Source: Chlorops oryzae
Lineage: Eukaryota > Arthropoda > Insecta > Diptera > Chloropidae
Direction: 5' to 3'
Length of the DNA stretch: 64,000 nucleotides
NCBI GenBank assembly: GCA_020466095.1
Contig: CM035806.1
Span: 65,692,687-65,756,686 of the forward strand
Position numbers and translations under genes: made by a program. Below the pieces are notes generated by a model, which searched no databases, was not told where the DNA came from, and worked only from the letters and a program-made list of their open reading frames with translations. This document shows, piece by piece, positions 1-11,830 of the stretch (positions are counted from its first letter, which is position 1; each line of letters begins with the position of its first letter).

Positions 1-282
1 GATTACCAACAGTGTGCTAAGGTAACAGAAGTTGGACCAAATTCATCCTACGGGACAGACATTAATGCTCGAATTAATAACCTGGAGAAGCAAATCAACA
101 GGAGAGTTACGGATAAAAATAACGACAGACGACGATCACGATCAACTTCTCGCAGGCGATCTTACGACAAGGAGTACAAGAGGAATGGTTCAGAGGATAT
201 CTTATGTTGGTATCACCATGAGTTTGGAGACAAGGCTCGAAAATGTCGCGAACCTTGTATTCATGCGAATACAAAAAACTAA
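1..282 (+). CDS. gag: Ty3/Gypsy (CsRn1-type) gag, C-terminal part
   Basis: The frame beginning at base 1 is open from the window edge to the TAA at 280-282, so this is the 3' end of a longer gag gene. The product has a basic Arg/Ser-rich stretch (about residues 48-62) followed by a cysteine/histidine cluster, [18 protein letters not shown] (205-258). This is a CHCC-type finger rather than the usual CCHC knuckle, and I associate it with the CsRn1/Kabuki-like clade of Ty3/Gypsy elements. Gag would form the retrotransposon particle and bind its RNA. The gene overlaps pol (243 onward) in the -1 frame, and a slip heptamer sits just before the stop. A different-frame reading of 32-295 is a shadow. 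Confidence 0.72.
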   Translation, partial: DYQQCAKVTEVGPNSSYGTDINARINNLEKQINRRVTDKNNDRRRSRSTSRRRSYDKEYKRNGSEDILCWYHHEFGDKARKCREPCIHANTKN

Positions 283-3200
283 TGACATCTTTTGATCAAG
301 CGACCGCATCAAAAGCATACTGTCAGGTCGCTCGCCTAATGGTCCATGACAGTAACACAAAATTAAATTTTTTGATCGACACTGGTGCAGACATATCGGT
401 ATTACCTAAAGCGTGTAGTAGAAGCTCCGAACAGCCTACTTGTAGAAAATTATTCGCAGCAAATGGGTCGCACATACAAACATACGGCGAAAAAAGGATC
501 CGACTGTCTCTTGGATTACGACGTGATTTCCCGTGGACGTTTGTGGTCGCAGAAGTTAACTCTCCTAGCCTCGGGTCAGACTTCCTTAAACACTACGACC
601 TATTGGTCGACATGACCAGGAACAAGCTGATCGATAGAAAGACGTTACTGGAATCTGTATGCATGACCAAAAGTACAGCCGCTCCGCGAATTTTGGTCTA
701 CAACGTGGGTGACCGTTACGCGCATCTTCTGCAAGAATACAAGGATCTGGCAATAATCAACGTGAACGAAAATCCAGTCGAATCCGAAGTCACTCACCAC
801 ATTATCACGAAGGGAGCACCGGTATTTGCGCGACCCAGGCGACTCTCCACGGAGAAGTTACAAGCAACAAAAAAGGAGTTTCAGTACTTGATGGAAACGG
901 GTATTTGCCGTCCGTCCAAGAGCAATTGGGCCAGCCCCTTACATTTGGTAAAAAAGTCAAATGGGGACTGGCGACCATGTGGCGATTATCGTGCCCTGAA
1001 CAACATCACCGTTCCTGACAGATATCCGATCCCGTACCTGCACGATGTAACAACAGTTTTGCATAATAAGACAATTTTTTCAACGATTGATTTGCAGAAA
1101 GCTTACCACCAAATTCCGGTTGAGCCGTCAGACGTACCAAAGACCGCTATAGTAACTCCATTCGGGTTATTCGAATTTATGTATATGACGTTTGGCTTAA
1201 GGAATGCGGCTCAAACATTTCAGCGTTATATGAATGAAAGTCTAAACGGGCTTGACTTTGTCTTTTGTTATATTGACGACATTCTCATCGCGTCGTCATC
1301 CGAAGCTGAGCATGAACAACATCTGCGAACCGTTCTCGACCGTCTTCGAAAGGCAAAACTATCAATAAACATTGATAAGTGCCAGTTTGGTAAACAAAAA
1401 GTGACGTTTCTTGGCCACCAAATAACCTCCCAAGGTCTGCAGCCTCCAGAGGAAAAAGTCGATGCCATCCGAAACTTCGCACAACCGGAGACTGTCAAGG
1501 AATTAAAAAAATTTTTGGGGATGATTAATTTTGACCGTTCATTTATTCCCCAAGCGATAAGAAACCAGAGTATATTGCAACAGCTAATACCGGGTTACCG
1601 AAAGAATGATAAGCGCATAATTACCTGGACGCCAGAGACAATCACGGCATTCGAAAGCTGCAAAAATGACCTGTCAAGCGCTACGATGCTGAGTTATATG
1701 GCACCAAATGCGGCGTTAACATTGACAACAGACGCCTCCGATGACGCCGTCGGTGGAGTCTTGCATCAAGTTGTCGACGGAAAAATTCAACCGCTTGGTT
1801 TTTATTCCCGGAAACTTTCGCCGGCGCAGCGAAACTATAGCGCGTACGACCGAGAGCTCACGGCAGTGTTCCAAGCTGTTCAGCATTTCAGACACGCACT
1901 AGAAGGAAGAGAGTTTGTGATTTACACGGATCATAAGCCATTGATTTTCGCCTTTAAGCAAAGAACCGAAAAAGCATCACCTCGAAGGGTACGCCAGCTC
2001 GACTTTATAAGCCAGTTTAGTACTGACATTCGCCACTTACCTGGAGCAGACAACAATGTTGCTGATTTTTTGTCACGTATAAATGCCGTCCGGGCTGATA
2101 TCAACTTCGAAGAGATGGCAAAACTGCAAGAGGGAGATCAGCAACTCCATGAACTTTTGCGAGGCGGTAAAAACATTTCTGTTGATTTGCAAAGTTTGTC
2201 TATTCCAGATTCCCCGAAAGAGCTGTACTGTCACGTGACACGAAATAAGATCAAACCATACGTCCCACACCCAATGCGCCAAGAGGTCATCCGCAAGATT
2301 CATTCTTTATCTCATCCAGGTATCAAAGCAACGAAGAAATTGATCTGCGAGCGTTTTTTTTGGCCTGCCATGTCTACAGATATTGCCAATTTTGTGCGGG
2401 CATGCATCCCGTGTCAAAAAGCTAAGGTCCAGCGTCATACGAAAGCACCATTAGGGGAGTACGATTTGGTAGATGCCCGTTTTGCGCACATTAACATTGA
2501 TATCGTGGGGCCATTGCCAAGTTCAAACAGCTATCGATATTGCCTGACATGCGTTGATAGGTTCTCACGTTGGCCGGTTGCTGTACCCCTGATGGATATC
2601 ACCGCGGAAACCGTCGCGAGCGCCCTAATCAATCATTGGATTTCGGTGTACGGTGTTCCGAAGAAAATAACTACCGATTTGGGACGGCAGTTCGAATCAC
2701 AGGTTTTCCAAGAGCTCACAAGGATGCTTGGTATTAACCATCTCCCGCACAACTGCATACCACCCGCAATCTAACGGAATGGTTGAACGCTGGCATCGCG
2801 CTTTGAAGTCCGCTGTTAAATGTTGCGAAACAAACGAGTGGACAACATCACTTCCTCTAATATTATTGGGCATGAGAGCTACAGTAAAGAGTGACATCGG
2901 GGCATGCCCAGCGGAACTGGTTTTCGGAACATCAGTGTGTCTGCCAGGAGAATTTTTCGTCGAACAAAACAGCAATATTACCGAATCCGAATTCGTCAAA
3001 GTTCTTCGCAAAGCCATGTCCGATCTGCCAATACGTAAACCATCTCGACATGGAATCGAAAGAAATTTTGTTCAGCCTGCTTTGAAGGACTGCAAATATG
3101 TCTTCATAAGAGTGGACAGAATACGAACACCGCTGGAATACAACTACGAGGGCCCGTTCGAAGTGGTGTCAAGAAGCGATAAGTATTTTAGTGTAAGAAT

Positions 3201-3399
3201 GCGTCAAAAGACTGCGAAAATTTCTATTGACCGTCTGAAGGCTGCATACATATTCGGCGACATTCCAGTAGCAGAGAATGAGAAACAACTCATCAGCAAG
3301 AAGAGAGCCGAGCACGAGCCAGACGTAGTAAACGTTAGCCAAAAACCCTACGTTACGGCATCCGGAAGACATGTGCGATTTCCTGCGAAATACCTATAG
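243..3399 (+). pseudogene. pol: Ty3/Gypsy pol polyprotein, frameshifted in integrase
   Basis: Pol reads from the gag overlap to a stop at 2772-2774, then continues in the next frame to 3399. Domains in order: aspartic protease ([12 protein letters not shown], residues about 44-55), reverse transcriptase with YIDD at 1269-1280 (residue 343), and RNase H ([11 protein letters not shown], near residue 497). Integrase follows, with its HHCC finger (HPGI...CIPCQKAK, about 2310-2430) and DDE core: the first Asp in NIDIVGPLP, the second in TDLGRQF, the Glu in GMVERWH. A one-base shift between about 2730 and 2750 separates the second Asp from the Glu, so this copy cannot make full integrase. The C-terminal part (2728-3399) lies in the new frame. 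The product would copy and insert the element. The 5' LTR and most of gag lie outside the window. Confidence 0.9.
273..279 (+). promoter_or_regulatory. -1 ribosomal frameshift slip site between gag and pol
   Basis: The heptamer A AAA AAC lies in the gag zero frame (codons AAA 274-276, AAC 277-279), immediately before the gag stop TAA (280-282). Pol is in the -1 frame and is open through this point. This is the canonical X XXY YYZ pattern that permits tandem tRNA slippage. I did not fold the downstream RNA. The heptamer and frame relation are seen; function is inferred. Confidence 0.7.
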
Positions 3400-3421
3400 C
3401 CTTCCGCTAGGCGGATGGTAT

Positions 3422-3770
3422 TGTAGTGCCCTACAAAGGAGAATTGTAATTCCACTCATTTAAGTCGTAATCAAGTTGCCCTGCAAAGTAGAATATTCCA
3501 ATCAAGTATGCTGAGAAGTGAAGGAAATTAATTTACTTTTGATGAAAATTCATTTCTAAAAAACAGTCTGATTCGAATAGTGATTCTGATTGTAATTGAG
3601 ATTAAAACGTGAATTCAAGCGAACATTATTTAATAAATAAAATTTAGTCCTGCTGACAAAATAAGAATATTCTAGTGTGTTTGCTTACTGTTAGTCCTGT
3701 GTTGGAGATCTTTCCTAGGTCCTTCCACTCGTCATCGATCCTCTCAAATCCTGATAGGTATCCTGTCAGT
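3422..3770 (+). repeat. Probable 3' LTR of the Ty3/Gypsy element
   Basis: Shortly after the pol stop the sequence changes to TGTAGTGCCC..., with an AATAAATAAA polyadenylation-type signal near 3632-3641. The right border is uncertain. A TG...CA-type end is possible around 3768, but without the 5' LTR in view it cannot be fixed. No target duplication was found. Confidence 0.4.
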
Positions 3771-4144
3771 CGATAAAGTACTAAAGTACTAAAAACTTAA
3801 CCATATAAAAGAAATATATGGAGTTATATAACAAGATTCAGGAGAATCTTGAATCAAAGGTGGAGGAGTTACGTCCCTACGACATAAATAGTTTCAATTA
3901 CGCAGAAATAACTAAAGCGTCTAGCCATTTGTACCGCAATAAAATAGAAATCTAGGGAACCTTATTAAAATACTACAAAACTGGAAAATCCAAATTAAGG
4001 TAGCGCAATAAAAATTTAAAACTGAAATTTAAATTACCATTCTCAAAATAAGATACGATAATAAAACTATTAAACTGAAATTTAAACTACCTTTCTCAAG
4101 GACAAATATGTTAAGGTTCTTCAGATTTAAAACTACCTGCATTA
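3771..4144. other. AT-rich spacer with a degenerate short duplication
   Basis: No recognisable gene. A 45-codon open stretch (3818-3955, starting MELYNKIQENLES) matches nothing I know. Two similar blocks, each with AAACTGAAATTTAAA then CTCAA (about 4010-4055 and 4066-4105), make a degenerate direct repeat. Confidence 0.4.
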
Positions 4145-5188
4145 GTATTTAACAGAGCTGTAAAAAATTTTAATCATTTCGGATTTAAATCATTTTGATT
4201 TATTTATCTTTTGTTTGCAATCATTTTAATCGAAAATCATGAAGATTTAAATCTGATTTAATTCTTTGATGATTGCCTTAAGATGATTTATAAATCACTT
4301 TTCTGCAATCAATTGATTTATATTTTGAATTGTCAATCATTTGATTTAAATCAAAACGGATTTAAATCATTTGATTTAATTTAAAATGATTTCAATCATG
4401 TGATTTAAATCCAAAAAGATTTAAATCATTTGATTTAAATCAGAAAGATTTCAATCATTTGATTTAAATCCAAAAAAATTTAAATCATTTTTGAATGAAA
4501 TCAGAAAGACTTCAATCATTTGATTTAAATACAAAAAAATTTAAATCAGTGTTGATTTAATTCAAAAATGATTTAAATCACTCTATGTAAATCAAACAAG
4601 TGAGACTGATGTGGTAGTAGATATAAAAAGTTCTTAACCACTAAACAGATAGTTTTAGTGAAATATGAAGTGCACTAATTCGGGTTTGTAGTGTCGGGCT
4701 TACCTGACCACATCAGTCTCACTTGTTTGATTTACATAGAGTGATTTAAATCATTTTTGAATTAAATCAACACTGATTTAAATTTTTTTGTATTTAAATC
4801 AAATGATTGAAATCTTTCTGATTTCATTCAAAAATGATTTAAATTTTTTTGGATTTAAATCAAATGATTGAAATTGTTCTGATTTAAATCAAATGATTAA
4901 AATCTTTTTGGATTTAAATCACATGATTGAAATCATTTTGAATTAAATCAAATGATTTAAATCCGTTTTGATTTAAATCAAATGATTGACAATTCAAAAT
5001 ATAAATCAATTGATTGCAGCAAAGTGATTTATAAATCATCTTGAGGCAATCATCAAAGAATTAAATCAGATTTAAATCTTCATGATTTTCAAGTAAAATG
5101 AATTAAATCTTTTTTTTTCTAATCAGGCTGTGATTGATTCTTGAATCAATCTTGAAATGATTGATTCATTTACAGCTCTGGTATTTAA
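4145..5188. mobile_element. Foldback hAT-like element with 8-bp TSD
   Basis: Termini CAGAGCTGTAAA (4153 on) and its complement (ending 5180) are flanked by identical 8-bp copies of GTATTTAA (4145-4152 and 5181-5188). The two arms, each about 450 bp, are inverted copies packed with variants of TGATTTAAATCA / AAATCAAATGATT. The arms are nearly perfect next to the loop (about 4617-4708). TSD length and the CAG start fit a non-autonomous hAT-like element with extreme foldback structure. No coding sequence is present. Confidence 0.82.
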
Positions 5189-5729
5189 GCAGCGACTTAG
5201 AACCTAAAAAGTTGGTCTTAAGACACAATTAATTCAATAAACATCTTGTGAACCTAAGATCGTAACTTGTTTTACTTTCTCAATTTTCGTTTAAATAAAA
5301 TATCATTTAAAACTCCATTCTTAATAGATCAGTAACATAACTTGCGCGTGCCATCGTTTTGTTGTTGTTGTTATTCTCTGCCAGCTTTCACTTCAAGCCG
5401 AAATAGGTGTTACAATTGTTGTTCTTCTCGAATTTCCTTGCATTCGGAAATTCGCTTACGAAGTCAGTTATGGTTGTTGTTGTTGTTTTGTCGTTGGCCA
5501 AAATTGATCGACATGCATTTATTGTTGTTGCAGACGGTCTTGGATAAACTGCTTGGTTTTATGGTGACCATATGGAATTATGCTGAATGCTCGTGAGTCG
5601 AGTATTGACTGACAACAGTTTCGTACAATTATCTTCTTCAACGTTATTCAAATCGAGTACTTGTTTACAATCATGTCAAGAAATTTGTGTGTCACTATCT
5701 ATAAAACAAAACCGCGAATTGGAATGAAC
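5189..5729. other. Non-coding stretch with TTG repeats upstream of the THAP exon
   Basis: No convincing gene. 5360-5540 is rich in GTTGTTGTT runs. An AATAAA is present near 5235, so part of this may be an old LTR. The last part would be the leader (first exon) of the P-like gene if the predicted splice sites at 5730-5786 are used. Confidence 0.35.
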
Positions 5730-5786
5730 GTAAGTTTTTAGCTATGAATTATATTTTCTAATTTAATGCATTATATGAAATTTCAG
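5730..5786 (+). other. Predicted 57-bp intron in the leader of the P-like gene
   Basis: GTAAGTTTTT (5730 on) is a strong donor. A pyrimidine-poor but AT-rich body ends in AATTTCAG (5786), one base before ATG 5788. The length is typical of insect introns. Splicing would place an untranslated first exon ahead of the THAP coding exon. Confidence 0.5.
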
Positions 5787-6049
5787 GATGACAGCCAACA
5801 ACAGTGTTGCCAGTTTTTTTTTTGGCTTCATCCCCTAAATGTTTCAAAATAGGCCCAAAATTTCGCTAAATTTGGTTGTTGCTCCCCTTAAAGATGCAAC
5901 TAGGGGTAATAGGCATCGGTCTCCAGCATTTTATAATTTCATGCTTCTAAAGTTTAGAATCTCAGCAGATTGCGTGTAATTAAAAATTTTTTTCAAAACT
6001 CAAAACTTACATTTTATTTTACGAAATAATTTTTATGTTAATACTTACA

Positions 6050-7545
6050 TTATTCTAATACATCAATGTCGCCAGCCGTCTCATATACTTTCTCCGATGA
6101 AAAATGTTTTAACATTTTCTGTGATCCTTCAAACCTTGACGCACTTCCCGAAACTAAAAATCTTATCCTCATTGTTGCTTCAAGTGTTATTATGGACATT
6201 TCGTTGCGTAGTTTACTTTTTGCAATATATGCGATCGAAAAAGCCCTTTCAACGGATGCATTTGAAAACGGCAATGACAACAAAGAGGTCGCAAGTAGGC
6301 AAATGTGTTTGTATCTAGGCTCCTTCCGAGCATCTTCGATGTCAAGGACTCTTGCCCAAAATTCATCCGTTGTCGTTAAATTTCCAATATCACTATTATG
6401 AAGCGGATTCCATTCATTTATTGTTTCATCAACATCAACGCAAACGTTTTTGAAATCTGATGCTAAACATTTAATTTCAGGTTCAAATTGCGATAAAGCA
6501 ACTTTTGGAGTCAGTATACTAATTTTTTCTAACATAAAAACGTTTTTGGGAATTTTTATCCGTAATTCTTCTACTAGTTTTATAAGAAAATCCATGCATC
6601 GTTTTTTTTTTTGATAGCAGTGCATTCGCGTCAAAAAGAAGGCCAAATTCATTGAAATCGTATCCAAAGTCAATGCATGTAACAGGCATTAAGTAGTTTT
6701 GAAATTTAAATTCACTGCAACAATTTTTTTTAAGTTCGACTCTATCAAGTCACACAAATCTTCAAAAAGTTTAAGCGGTTCTACTGACTCAGTTTGGAAT
6801 AATAAGTTAACCTGTAAAACTTTTTTTAAGGCAGTACGTAGAAAAAGTAAATAAATTTTGTTTGAATTGTCTTGAAACATTTGAAAAAGCATTTCAGCTT
6901 TGTAACCGGAATCTCCTCTTTCAGAATTTCTCATGAAATTAAAATGTAAGAGAAGGGTTTCCCATTGATCTAAAATGTTCTCAATACATTTAGAACGAGC
7001 TAGCCAACGTGTGCCCGACAACTTTGGAATCTGATTAGGAATAGCTTCACTCAAAGCCTCATACAGTTTTTTGTATTCCACAATTCTGTATGTACTCCTT
7101 GAAAACCATGAGTGACTTTCTTTCACTAAAAAACCCAAATTTTTTGGAAGAACATCGCATGCGTGCTCAGCGCAGAGGTGTAACGAATGCCACACGCATT
7201 TAACAGTAACCAAATGAGGAATTTCTTTCAACAAAATTGATGAAACATAATGATGCTGACCCACCATTGTGTTCGCGCCATCAACGCCGATTCCAATAAG
7301 ATTTTGTAGTTTTAACTTATCTTTTTCAAGTTGGATTTTGAGGGAAGATGTCATTGCATCAGCAGTTCCACACTCGAGTTCCATCAGTGAGTAAAATGTC
7401 GTACGCACTTTTCTTCGTGCTTTGCTGAAGTAACGGATCATAACACACATCACTTTTCTGTTGTCAACCATTGTGCTTTCATCAGCAATTATGGAATATT
7501 TTGAATCACCAACATCTTCAGCTAGTTCCTACAAAATACATGGTG
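6050..7545 (-). pseudogene. hAT-1 transposase, central and C-terminal part
   Basis: Read on the minus strand from about 7545, the frame shows SIIADESTMVDNRK (first catalytic Asp region), then IGIGVDGANTMVGQ (second Asp region), CVWHSLHLCAEHAC and SGTRWLARSKCIENIL. An in-frame stop at 6689-6691 interrupts it, and the same frame continues from 6673 to 6050. The end carries the hAT C-terminal dimerisation signature SLPFSNASVERAFS...KLRNEMS. The enzyme would cut and paste the element through an RNase H-like fold. An upstream border near 7545 (TTTGTAG on the minus strand) could be a splice acceptor. The nonsense codon makes this copy inactive. Confidence 0.85.
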
Positions 7546-7866
7546 ATATAAAGTTTTCTATGAGACCTAAGCACGAAAAAATGGTTATCGTTGAATTTAA
7601 GGAAAAAAGTTGTCTTGATTTTTTTCGCGGTAACAAATGTTTTTTTTAAATCGAATAAAAACATTTAGACACGTTTTCAACTATTCCCGTTAAAGTTATT
7701 CGCCACGATGACCTCTCACATCAGATCAGCAGCAAATTCGGCTTAATTTACGTTACTAGGAACGAGGTTATAGAGCGGGTTTGTTGGAAAGTATGGCTAT
7801 TGTCACTGTTTTCAGTAGCCTTCAAAATTTAAACGATAAACAGCTTTTACAATCGTTTTTTATAAA

Positions 7867-8181
7867 CTATATTTGTGTGTCCATGCCTGTACATTTTGTC
7901 CGGTGCAGTCTTATATTCGACAGTGCTTGAGAGCTTGGATCAAGACCCGCTATAAGCTCTCCAAGCTCATCCACAACAGATGTTGAACAGTGTTTGGCAA
8001 CAAAAACTGCAATCTTCAGCTCTACTTGTTTTCGTTGAATTGATATCGAGGGCTTCATAAAGCTACTAATGTTTTGATTTCTTTTTGCATCTAATTTCTC
8101 GGCTACCATTCGAACGTGTTTTTTACTTTTCACGCAATGGTCTTCCAGTGTTTTTTTGTGTGCAACGAGCAGCGTTGCCAC
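7867..8181 (-). pseudogene. hAT-1 transposase, N-terminal zinc-finger fragment
   Basis: On the minus strand 8181-7867 reads VATLLVAHKKTLEDHC VKSKKH, the second half of a transposon-type zinc finger (a His and a terminal Lys-Lys-His as in many hAT N-termini). It is followed by SVVDELGELIAGLDPSSQALS, a segment that precedes the catalytic domain in this group. A stop codon lies directly upstream and no Cys pair is visible, so the N-terminus is lost or decayed. About 320 bp with no clear coding separate it from the catalytic part (intron or decay). Confidence 0.6.
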
Positions 8182-8373
8182 TCACTTTATTTTTTTCGTA
8201 TCGAAATAAGTTTCAAAGCGTATCCAAAATGTATCAAATTTTTTTTTGCGTAATTATCGATTATAATAGCTACCGATATATGTAAAACCATACTTACTAG
8301 TTATTTGGCAGGTTAATTTTGTTTACTCATTGAATAAAATGTGTTTTTCAGTTTTACAAATTTTACAAATTTT

Positions 8374-8788
8374 TTATACCCAGCGTAAGCGGGGTATATT
8401 AGTTTTGAGCGAATTTTGTAACAGCCAGAACTAAGCTCCGTAGATATAGACATATATATATATATTCTAGATCAGGATCAAAAACTGAATCGATTTAGAC
8501 ATGTCCGTCTGTCTGTCTGTCTGTCTGTCTGTTCGTCTGTGTCCGGATCTCCTCCGAAACGGCTGGACCAACCAAGTCGAAATTTGGCACACAGGTATAT
8601 CGGGATCCGAGTATGATCCTAAGTAAAAGTGGGAGACATCCGCCCACTGCCACGCTCAGAAATGGAGTCAAGCAAACATTAATTTTGTGTAACTTTCGTA
8701 CGGAAAGGCAAAACGTAGTGCGCCAATAATGTCGGGACGCTGGGTATTTCAAAGTTGGGCTTGACCGACTTTAGATTTCTCACTTGTT
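8374..8788 (-). repeat. Dispersed repeat family A (mini-me/DINE-1-like), copy 1
   Basis: Reads on the minus strand from AACAAGTGAGAAATC to CGCTTACGCTGGGTATAAAA. It contains a (GTCT)n run at about 8504-8532, a TA run near 8450-8462, and the phrase GACCGACTTTAG near the start. The same ends and internal phrases occur at 50525-51717. The pairing of GTCY and TA microsatellites in a dispersed fly repeat fits the mini-me/DINE-1 type; class assignment is inferred. Confidence 0.65.
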
Positions 8789-8802
8789 ATTGTTTTAATA
8801 GT

Positions 8803-8952
8803 TGCCCGATTTCCAAACACAAATTTTTCTTTCCAAATAACCGATCAAGTAGGCGAGAAGGGCAAGGGAAATAGAAGAAATTTCCCTTAGTCTCACCCGT
8901 CTTATCTAATAGCTTAAGAATTTGGAAAGAAAAATTTGTGTGGAAATTGGGA
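8803..8952. repeat. Small foldback MITE
   Basis: Inverted arms of about 33 bp: CCCGATTTCCAAACACAAAT (8803 on) pairs with ATTTGTGTGGAAATTGGG (ending near 8951). The roughly 80 bp between them are unpaired. No clear target duplication seen. Confidence 0.6.
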
Positions 8953-8953
8953 A

Positions 8954-9170
8954 TTAGTATTTAGAAAAGTAAAAATAAAAACTCAGTTCTTCACTTATAG
9001 AAACAAATAAAAAACAGTTCTTCTTTAATAAAATATAACACTCAAAAGTTTTTTTAACAGCTGCTTAGTATTTAGAAAAGTACAAAATAAATCTCAGTGC
9101 TTCACTTAAAGAAAAAATAAAAAAAACAGTTCTTGTTTAAAAAATATAACGTTTGAAAGTATTTTGTATA
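8954..9170. repeat. Two-copy tandem repeat, unit about 111 bp
   Basis: TTAGTATTTAGAAAAGTA begins both units (8954 and 9065). Each continues with CTCAGT..TTCACTT and AACAGTTCTT in the same order. Divergence is modest. Confidence 0.65.
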
Positions 9171-9492
9171 AAAAATTTAAATACGTTATGCATTTTTTTA
9201 GCAGTACGTAAAACTTTTTTTTAAACGAAATAATCAGTCTTTGCCGACCACACAATTCCTTTTTTAATCAATTCTTTACAAGTCATTATATGGTGTTGTA
9301 GGGTATAGTAATCAAATCTTATACTTTTAGTTATGCTGATTGAGTATGTCAAGCTTTATATTTTTTTTGAATAAGAAAATTAATGTATACAGCTCGTTTT
9401 TGAAAATAAAGTAAGAATTAGTTATCAAATAAATAATTCAAAGAATTAATATTAATTCGAGATTCTTTGAGAATATCCTTGTTGGAAGGATC

Positions 9493-10601
9493 CTAATACG
9501 AAGATCCTAGATAGAGGATCTTACAGTCTATAGTTTTTGTTTCCAATTTATTTCTCAGGCTTGTTTTGATCAAATTGAGCGAAGAGAACTTTCGTTCTGC
9601 GACTGCAGAGCTATGAGGTAAAGATAACAATGAAAATACAAAACTGGTCAGATCTGGGAACATTATCTCGCCCAGTCCATTTTTGATGCAAGCGACTTTT
9701 TCCCAGAAGGAGTCTATATCTAGATCACATTTTAAATTGTGTTCACACAATTTTAATAAAGTCCATTGACTAACAACTTTATCACAATCAATATAACATA
9801 AGTTTTGGAATTGCAAAATTAGATCAAAAATTGAATTGTCATTCCTTGAAAGAACTTCCATAGGCGTTATTATTTTTAAAAGTTCTAAGTCTTTCCGTTT
9901 AAAATAAAATCTAAAGGCTGTGTGTCGCATACAGCTGAAACTGAAAACTGAAACTGAATTCCATACAACAGCGACTGAAACAAGTCAGTCACAGTTTTTT
10001 TCAGTCGCTGTTGTATGGAATTCAGTTTCAGTTTTCAGTTTCAGCTGTATGCGACACCCAGCCTTAAGTTTGAGTTGATCTAAAATCTCAACGTAAAAGT
10101 TTAGAATGTATCCTTTAATTTCTCGTATTTCTTCTGTTGTCGCTTTAGTTGATATTAAAAACATTTCCGCTTTCGAACCAATGAAAATTTTTGATGTTTG
10201 GTTATAATTTGTAATGTTTCTGTAATCAACATCAACATTAAGCATATCTTTTTTAACGAAATTGTTCAAAATCAACAGGAAATGTGATTTAATATTTGAA
10301 TAAAGGTATGGTAAGCGACTTTTTTCTGATTGAAACTCTTTATTCAAGTTGTTGATTAATGGCAAAATGTACGAGAGAAATAAAAAGTACACTTTTAATT
10401 CGTTATTCATTTTTTCAGCCAATTCATCTGATTTAACTGCATTTACTTCCAATTTGCAACTAATAAAATAAAGTCTCAAGCAATCCCATTGCTCAACTAT
10501 ACGGGAGACAACTCCTTCTAAGGACAACCACCTGGTCTGAGATATACCTAAAAGCTTATGTGGTTTTACAGAACAATAGTTCTGGAACTCTTAAAGATCA
10601 T
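9493..10601 (-). pseudogene. hAT-2 transposase, C-terminal block (interrupted by a MITE)
   Basis: The minus-strand frame resumes near 10601 with a segment ending ISQTRWLSLEGVVSRI, runs to 10065, is interrupted by a 150-bp MITE, and continues from 9914 to the stop at 9493. The end shows FSLLSLPHSSAVAERKFSSL and TSLRNKL, the hAT dimerisation domain. It joins logically to the middle block at 13408-13693 once the 2.8 kb element between them is removed. Together with the N-terminal exons (16580-17349) it forms one transposase of the DUF4371-like hAT type. Confidence 0.8.
9912..10067. mobile_element. PIF/Harbinger-type MITE, TSD TAA
   Basis: A nearly perfect hairpin from 9915 (AGGCTGTGTGTCGCATACAG) to 10064, with inverted arms of about 65 bp and a loop of about 20 bp. 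It is flanked by TAA at 9912-9914 and 10065-10067. The 3-bp TWA duplication and AGG-start termini fit PIF/Harbinger MITEs. It sits inside the hAT-2 transposase C-terminal coding region, and its removal restores continuous homology. Confidence 0.78.
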
Positions 10602-11609
10602 GTACACAGAAAGAATTCTTATGGGATTATTAACAAACGGGATTTGTTAGGGGCCAACAATTTTAAATTGTTAGCTTAAATAATTATTTAGTTACCCTAA
10701 TAGTGAATTTGTCAAATTAACACTGATATAATGGTATTTTTTTTGTATTAACAAACGATATTTTGAACTTTGTTATATTAAGAAATATTTGTAAATGTAA
10801 TAAATTTTATTTTGTGTATCTTTCAATAAACCCTTTATATTTTTGTTATGGCAACAATTTTAAAGAAGAAAAATGTATTTTGTTAAAAACACAATGAATA
10901 TTGTTGTATTGAATAAAAAATTCAGAATTTTTGGTTTTCTACACAAATGGTCTTATAACCAGTTTGTGAATCGGACGAAAGCTTTATGAAATTCATAAAA
11001 TTGAATTTGTGTGTGGAACAATTATGATTTCTTCCATTAACAACTCCGTTATGGTTAGAAATACCTAGCCGCGTTAAGAAATCTCAATCATAATTACAGC
11101 AATTATTTTCACATATTTTCAATAGAAAGTTATATGTAATATAATTATGGTTAAAATGCTTATACTTATTAAACTAACCAAAAACTTCTTTGCTACTTTA
11201 GTACAGGAAATAATTTAGTGAATAATAACAAAGACATTTGTTGTATTGGTAGCCGAAGCTTTGTTCCATTTACAATATTAAAAAACTTTGACTCGATAAA
11301 AATATTGTGAATCCAACAAATGCACTATAAGTACCACAAAACCTTTGTTGGTGCAACAGTGGTATTTATTTGGTTTCACTCATTATAAACATATATTGTT
11401 TTATCCTGTCTACAATTATTTTGTCAATGCTAGAAACATATTGTGAATGTAAAAAGTATTTTGTCAATCAAACTTTAGTAGAGTGAATACAAATGTGGAT
11501 TTTGTTGCATAAACAATTGAAAAAAGCAACTTTGTTCTATTTACAATGAAATTGGTAATGAAATACAGTGATTGTAAATGCAACAAATCTTTTGTAAGTC
11601 GTACAAAAT

Positions 11610-11732
11610 GTCCGTGTTTAGATTAAGGAGACACTGGAAGGAAACACATGAGAGTGACAGAGACGAAAGTCATTACATCTCTGTCACTCTCATGTGTTTC
11701 TTTCCAGTGTCGCTCTTAATCTAAACACGGAC
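11610..11732. repeat. Perfect-stem hairpin repeat
   Basis: GTCCGTGTTTAGATTAAG (11610 on) and its complement (ending 11732) bound a 123-bp hairpin with stem arms of about 53 bp and a loop of about 17 bp. The few mismatches suggest a recent MITE. No clear TSD. It lies just upstream of the cargo gene. Confidence 0.7.
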
Positions 11733-11830
11733 AATGTAGCGCACTGAAGCAACGAAAACTGAAGCCAAGTTTGGGTAAAGTAATAGACGCTTTGAAATTC
11801 TTCTTAATAGCTATCTTACACATTTTTCAG

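Noticed and set aside
32..295. An 87-codon frame starting at ATG 32
   Set aside because: The real gag frame is the one starting at base 1, with its Arg/Ser-rich stretch and CHCC finger; this frame is a shadow.
5342..5596. An 84-codon frame rich in Cys and Leu
   Set aside because: Driven by TTGTTG repeats; no homology recognised and no gene context.
8162..8181. CAGCGTTGCC at 8170 as the end of another hAT
   Set aside because: The same bases encode the Ala-Thr-Leu of the hAT-1 finger region on the minus strand, and no partner end with a GCAACGAG duplication was found.
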